A stretch of 64,000 bases of DNA, from positions 62,001 through 126,000 of the forward strand of contig AZKM01000008.1 of the NCBI GenBank assembly GCA_000510425.1. Reading direction: 5' to 3'. Below are positions 63,440 through 64,000 of this stretch, piece after piece (position 1 is the first letter of the stretch; the number at the start of each line of letters is the position of its first letter). The translations under genes were made by a program, and so were the position numbers. The DNA is from Eubacterium nodatum ATCC 33099 (lineage in GTDB: Bacteria; Bacillota; Clostridia; Peptostreptococcales; Anaerovoracaceae). The notes beneath the pieces were generated by a model. It was not told the origin of the DNA. It saw only the letters and a program-made list of their open reading frames with translations, and ran no database searches.

Positions 63440-64000
63440 TTATTCAATAGATTTTAACGCTTCAACCATGTCAATTTTTCTTATTCTCATAGAAACAACC
63501 AAATTGACTAAAACAGAAAATCCTATAACACAGAATATAACTATCAAAAAATGGTCTTTAGCAATAATAGGAGTCCATTCCATACTATCCATGGAAACAA
63601 CTCTTATATATAACTTCAAGAACTGCTTGCTCAAAGGAATTCCTATAACAAATCCAGTCAAAAGATTTAGAACACTCTCCTTAAATACCATTCCCATAAT
63701 TTCACTATGTTTAAATCCTATGACCTTCATTGTGGCATATTCACGATAACGTTCAAGATATGACAAGATACCAAGATTATATAGAATAACGACACTTAAT
63801 ACAAATGCTGCCACAATCAATATATACATAATTGAATGAACGCTATCCATCATCTCCTTCATGTTGTCCTGTTGCTTTTTTATAGATATTATATTGCTTA
63901 TTGATTCTTCTTTTTTTGCTTGTTCATAAGCTTCACTATCTCCTATATAAATTGTGTTAGGTTCAAAGTTTTTTACCTTATCTTTGTATATAAAAATACC
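63440..64000 (-). CDS. FtsX-like ABC permease, C-terminal part (cut by window edge)
   Basis: The frame is open from base 64000 to a stop at 63440, 186 residues visible. Three to four membrane segments with the MacB/FtsX pattern: SIMYILIVAAFVLSVVILYNLGILSYLERYREYATMKVIGFKHSEIMGMVFKE and a final RIRKIDMVEALKSIE. The N-terminal part, and probably a separate ATPase gene, lie outside. It is AT rich like the relaxase region, so it may be cargo of the mobile element. It ends 175 bases before the oriT-like core. Confidence 0.88.
   Translation of the reverse strand, partial: GIFIYKDKVKNFEPNTIYIGDSEAYEQAKKEESISNIISIKKQQDNMKEMMDSVHSIMYILIVAAFVLSVVILYNLGILSYLERYREYATMKVIGFKHSEIMGMVFKESVLNLLTGFVIGIPLSKQFLKLYIRVVSMDSMEWTPIIAKDHFLIVIFCVIGFSVLVNLVVSMRIRKIDMVEALKSIE

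Overview
The window looks like a chromosomal stretch from a strictly anaerobic, amino-acid and peptide-using low-GC Bacillota, most likely class Clostridia. Reasons: strong GGAGG ribosome sites, the YacL-IspF and TilS-FtsH-CoaX-Dus neighbourhoods, a sirohydrochlorin cobaltochelatase of the anaerobic CbiK type, many peptidases (PepD, M29, aminopeptidase P) with an OPT peptide transporter, and a NrdD-type glycyl radical domain. I cannot name the species. No rRNA, tRNA or CRISPR array was seen.

Layout. 1-2.7 kb (minus): proS (cut by the window start), ispF and a YacL-like PIN/TRAM protein. 2.9-7.0 kb (minus): an operon OPT transporter, PqqD-like protein, small membrane protein, PepD dipeptidase. 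7.1-9.1 kb: a trace that resembles an IS21 end, then a secreted repeat protein (DUF285 type) broken by a -1 frameshift at an A7 tract. 9.4-14.6 kb: a stand-alone NrdD-type glycyl radical domain and two MacB-like fused ABC transporters. 14.6-18.4 kb: ApbE facing a NusG-II protein, Gx transporter and aminopeptidase P. 18.5-22.2 kb: LysE exporter, SfsA, YitT, M29 aminopeptidase. 22.4-26.1 kb: a nitrogenase-like pair in which a NifH-type Fe protein is fused to a NifD-type subunit, followed by a NifK-type subunit; an EndA-like nuclease lies upstream. 27-31.8 kb: heterodimeric ABC transporter with a divergent AraC regulator. 32-36.3 kb: thiol peroxidase, YaaA, DUF1275 protein, glutamate-cysteine ligase and an EamA transporter whose natural start is out of frame by one A. 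36.3-47.8 kb: DUF1015 protein, bacteriocin-type ABC pair, TcdA, CbiK, ABC-2 exporter, NEAT-like surface protein, GntR-ABC operon. 47.8-58.7 kb (minus): tilS-ftsH-pucR-coaX-dus-sirC-hemC-cobA/hemD and cbiL. 58.8-60.6 kb: small Cro-like regulator, a predicted 65-nt small RNA, Ogt, flavodoxin-like protein. 60.8-64 kb (minus): part of a mobilizable element with a MobQ relaxase, an oriT region, and a cut FtsX-type permease.

How genes work together. hemC, hemD/cobA, sirC, cbiK and cbiL give an unbroken path from porphobilinogen to cobalt-factor III. The OPT transporter and PepD suggest peptide uptake followed by hydrolysis. ApbE with the NusG-II and Gx proteins resembles the flavinylation/extracellular redox modules of Gram-positive anaerobes. 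Thiol peroxidase, YaaA and glutamate-cysteine ligase form a redox-defence stretch. The best candidate for an undescribed system is the fused NifH-NifD plus NifK-like pair: it keeps the Fe-protein motifs and the three NifD-type cysteines but lacks the cofactor ligands of true nitrogenase, so its substrate is unknown.
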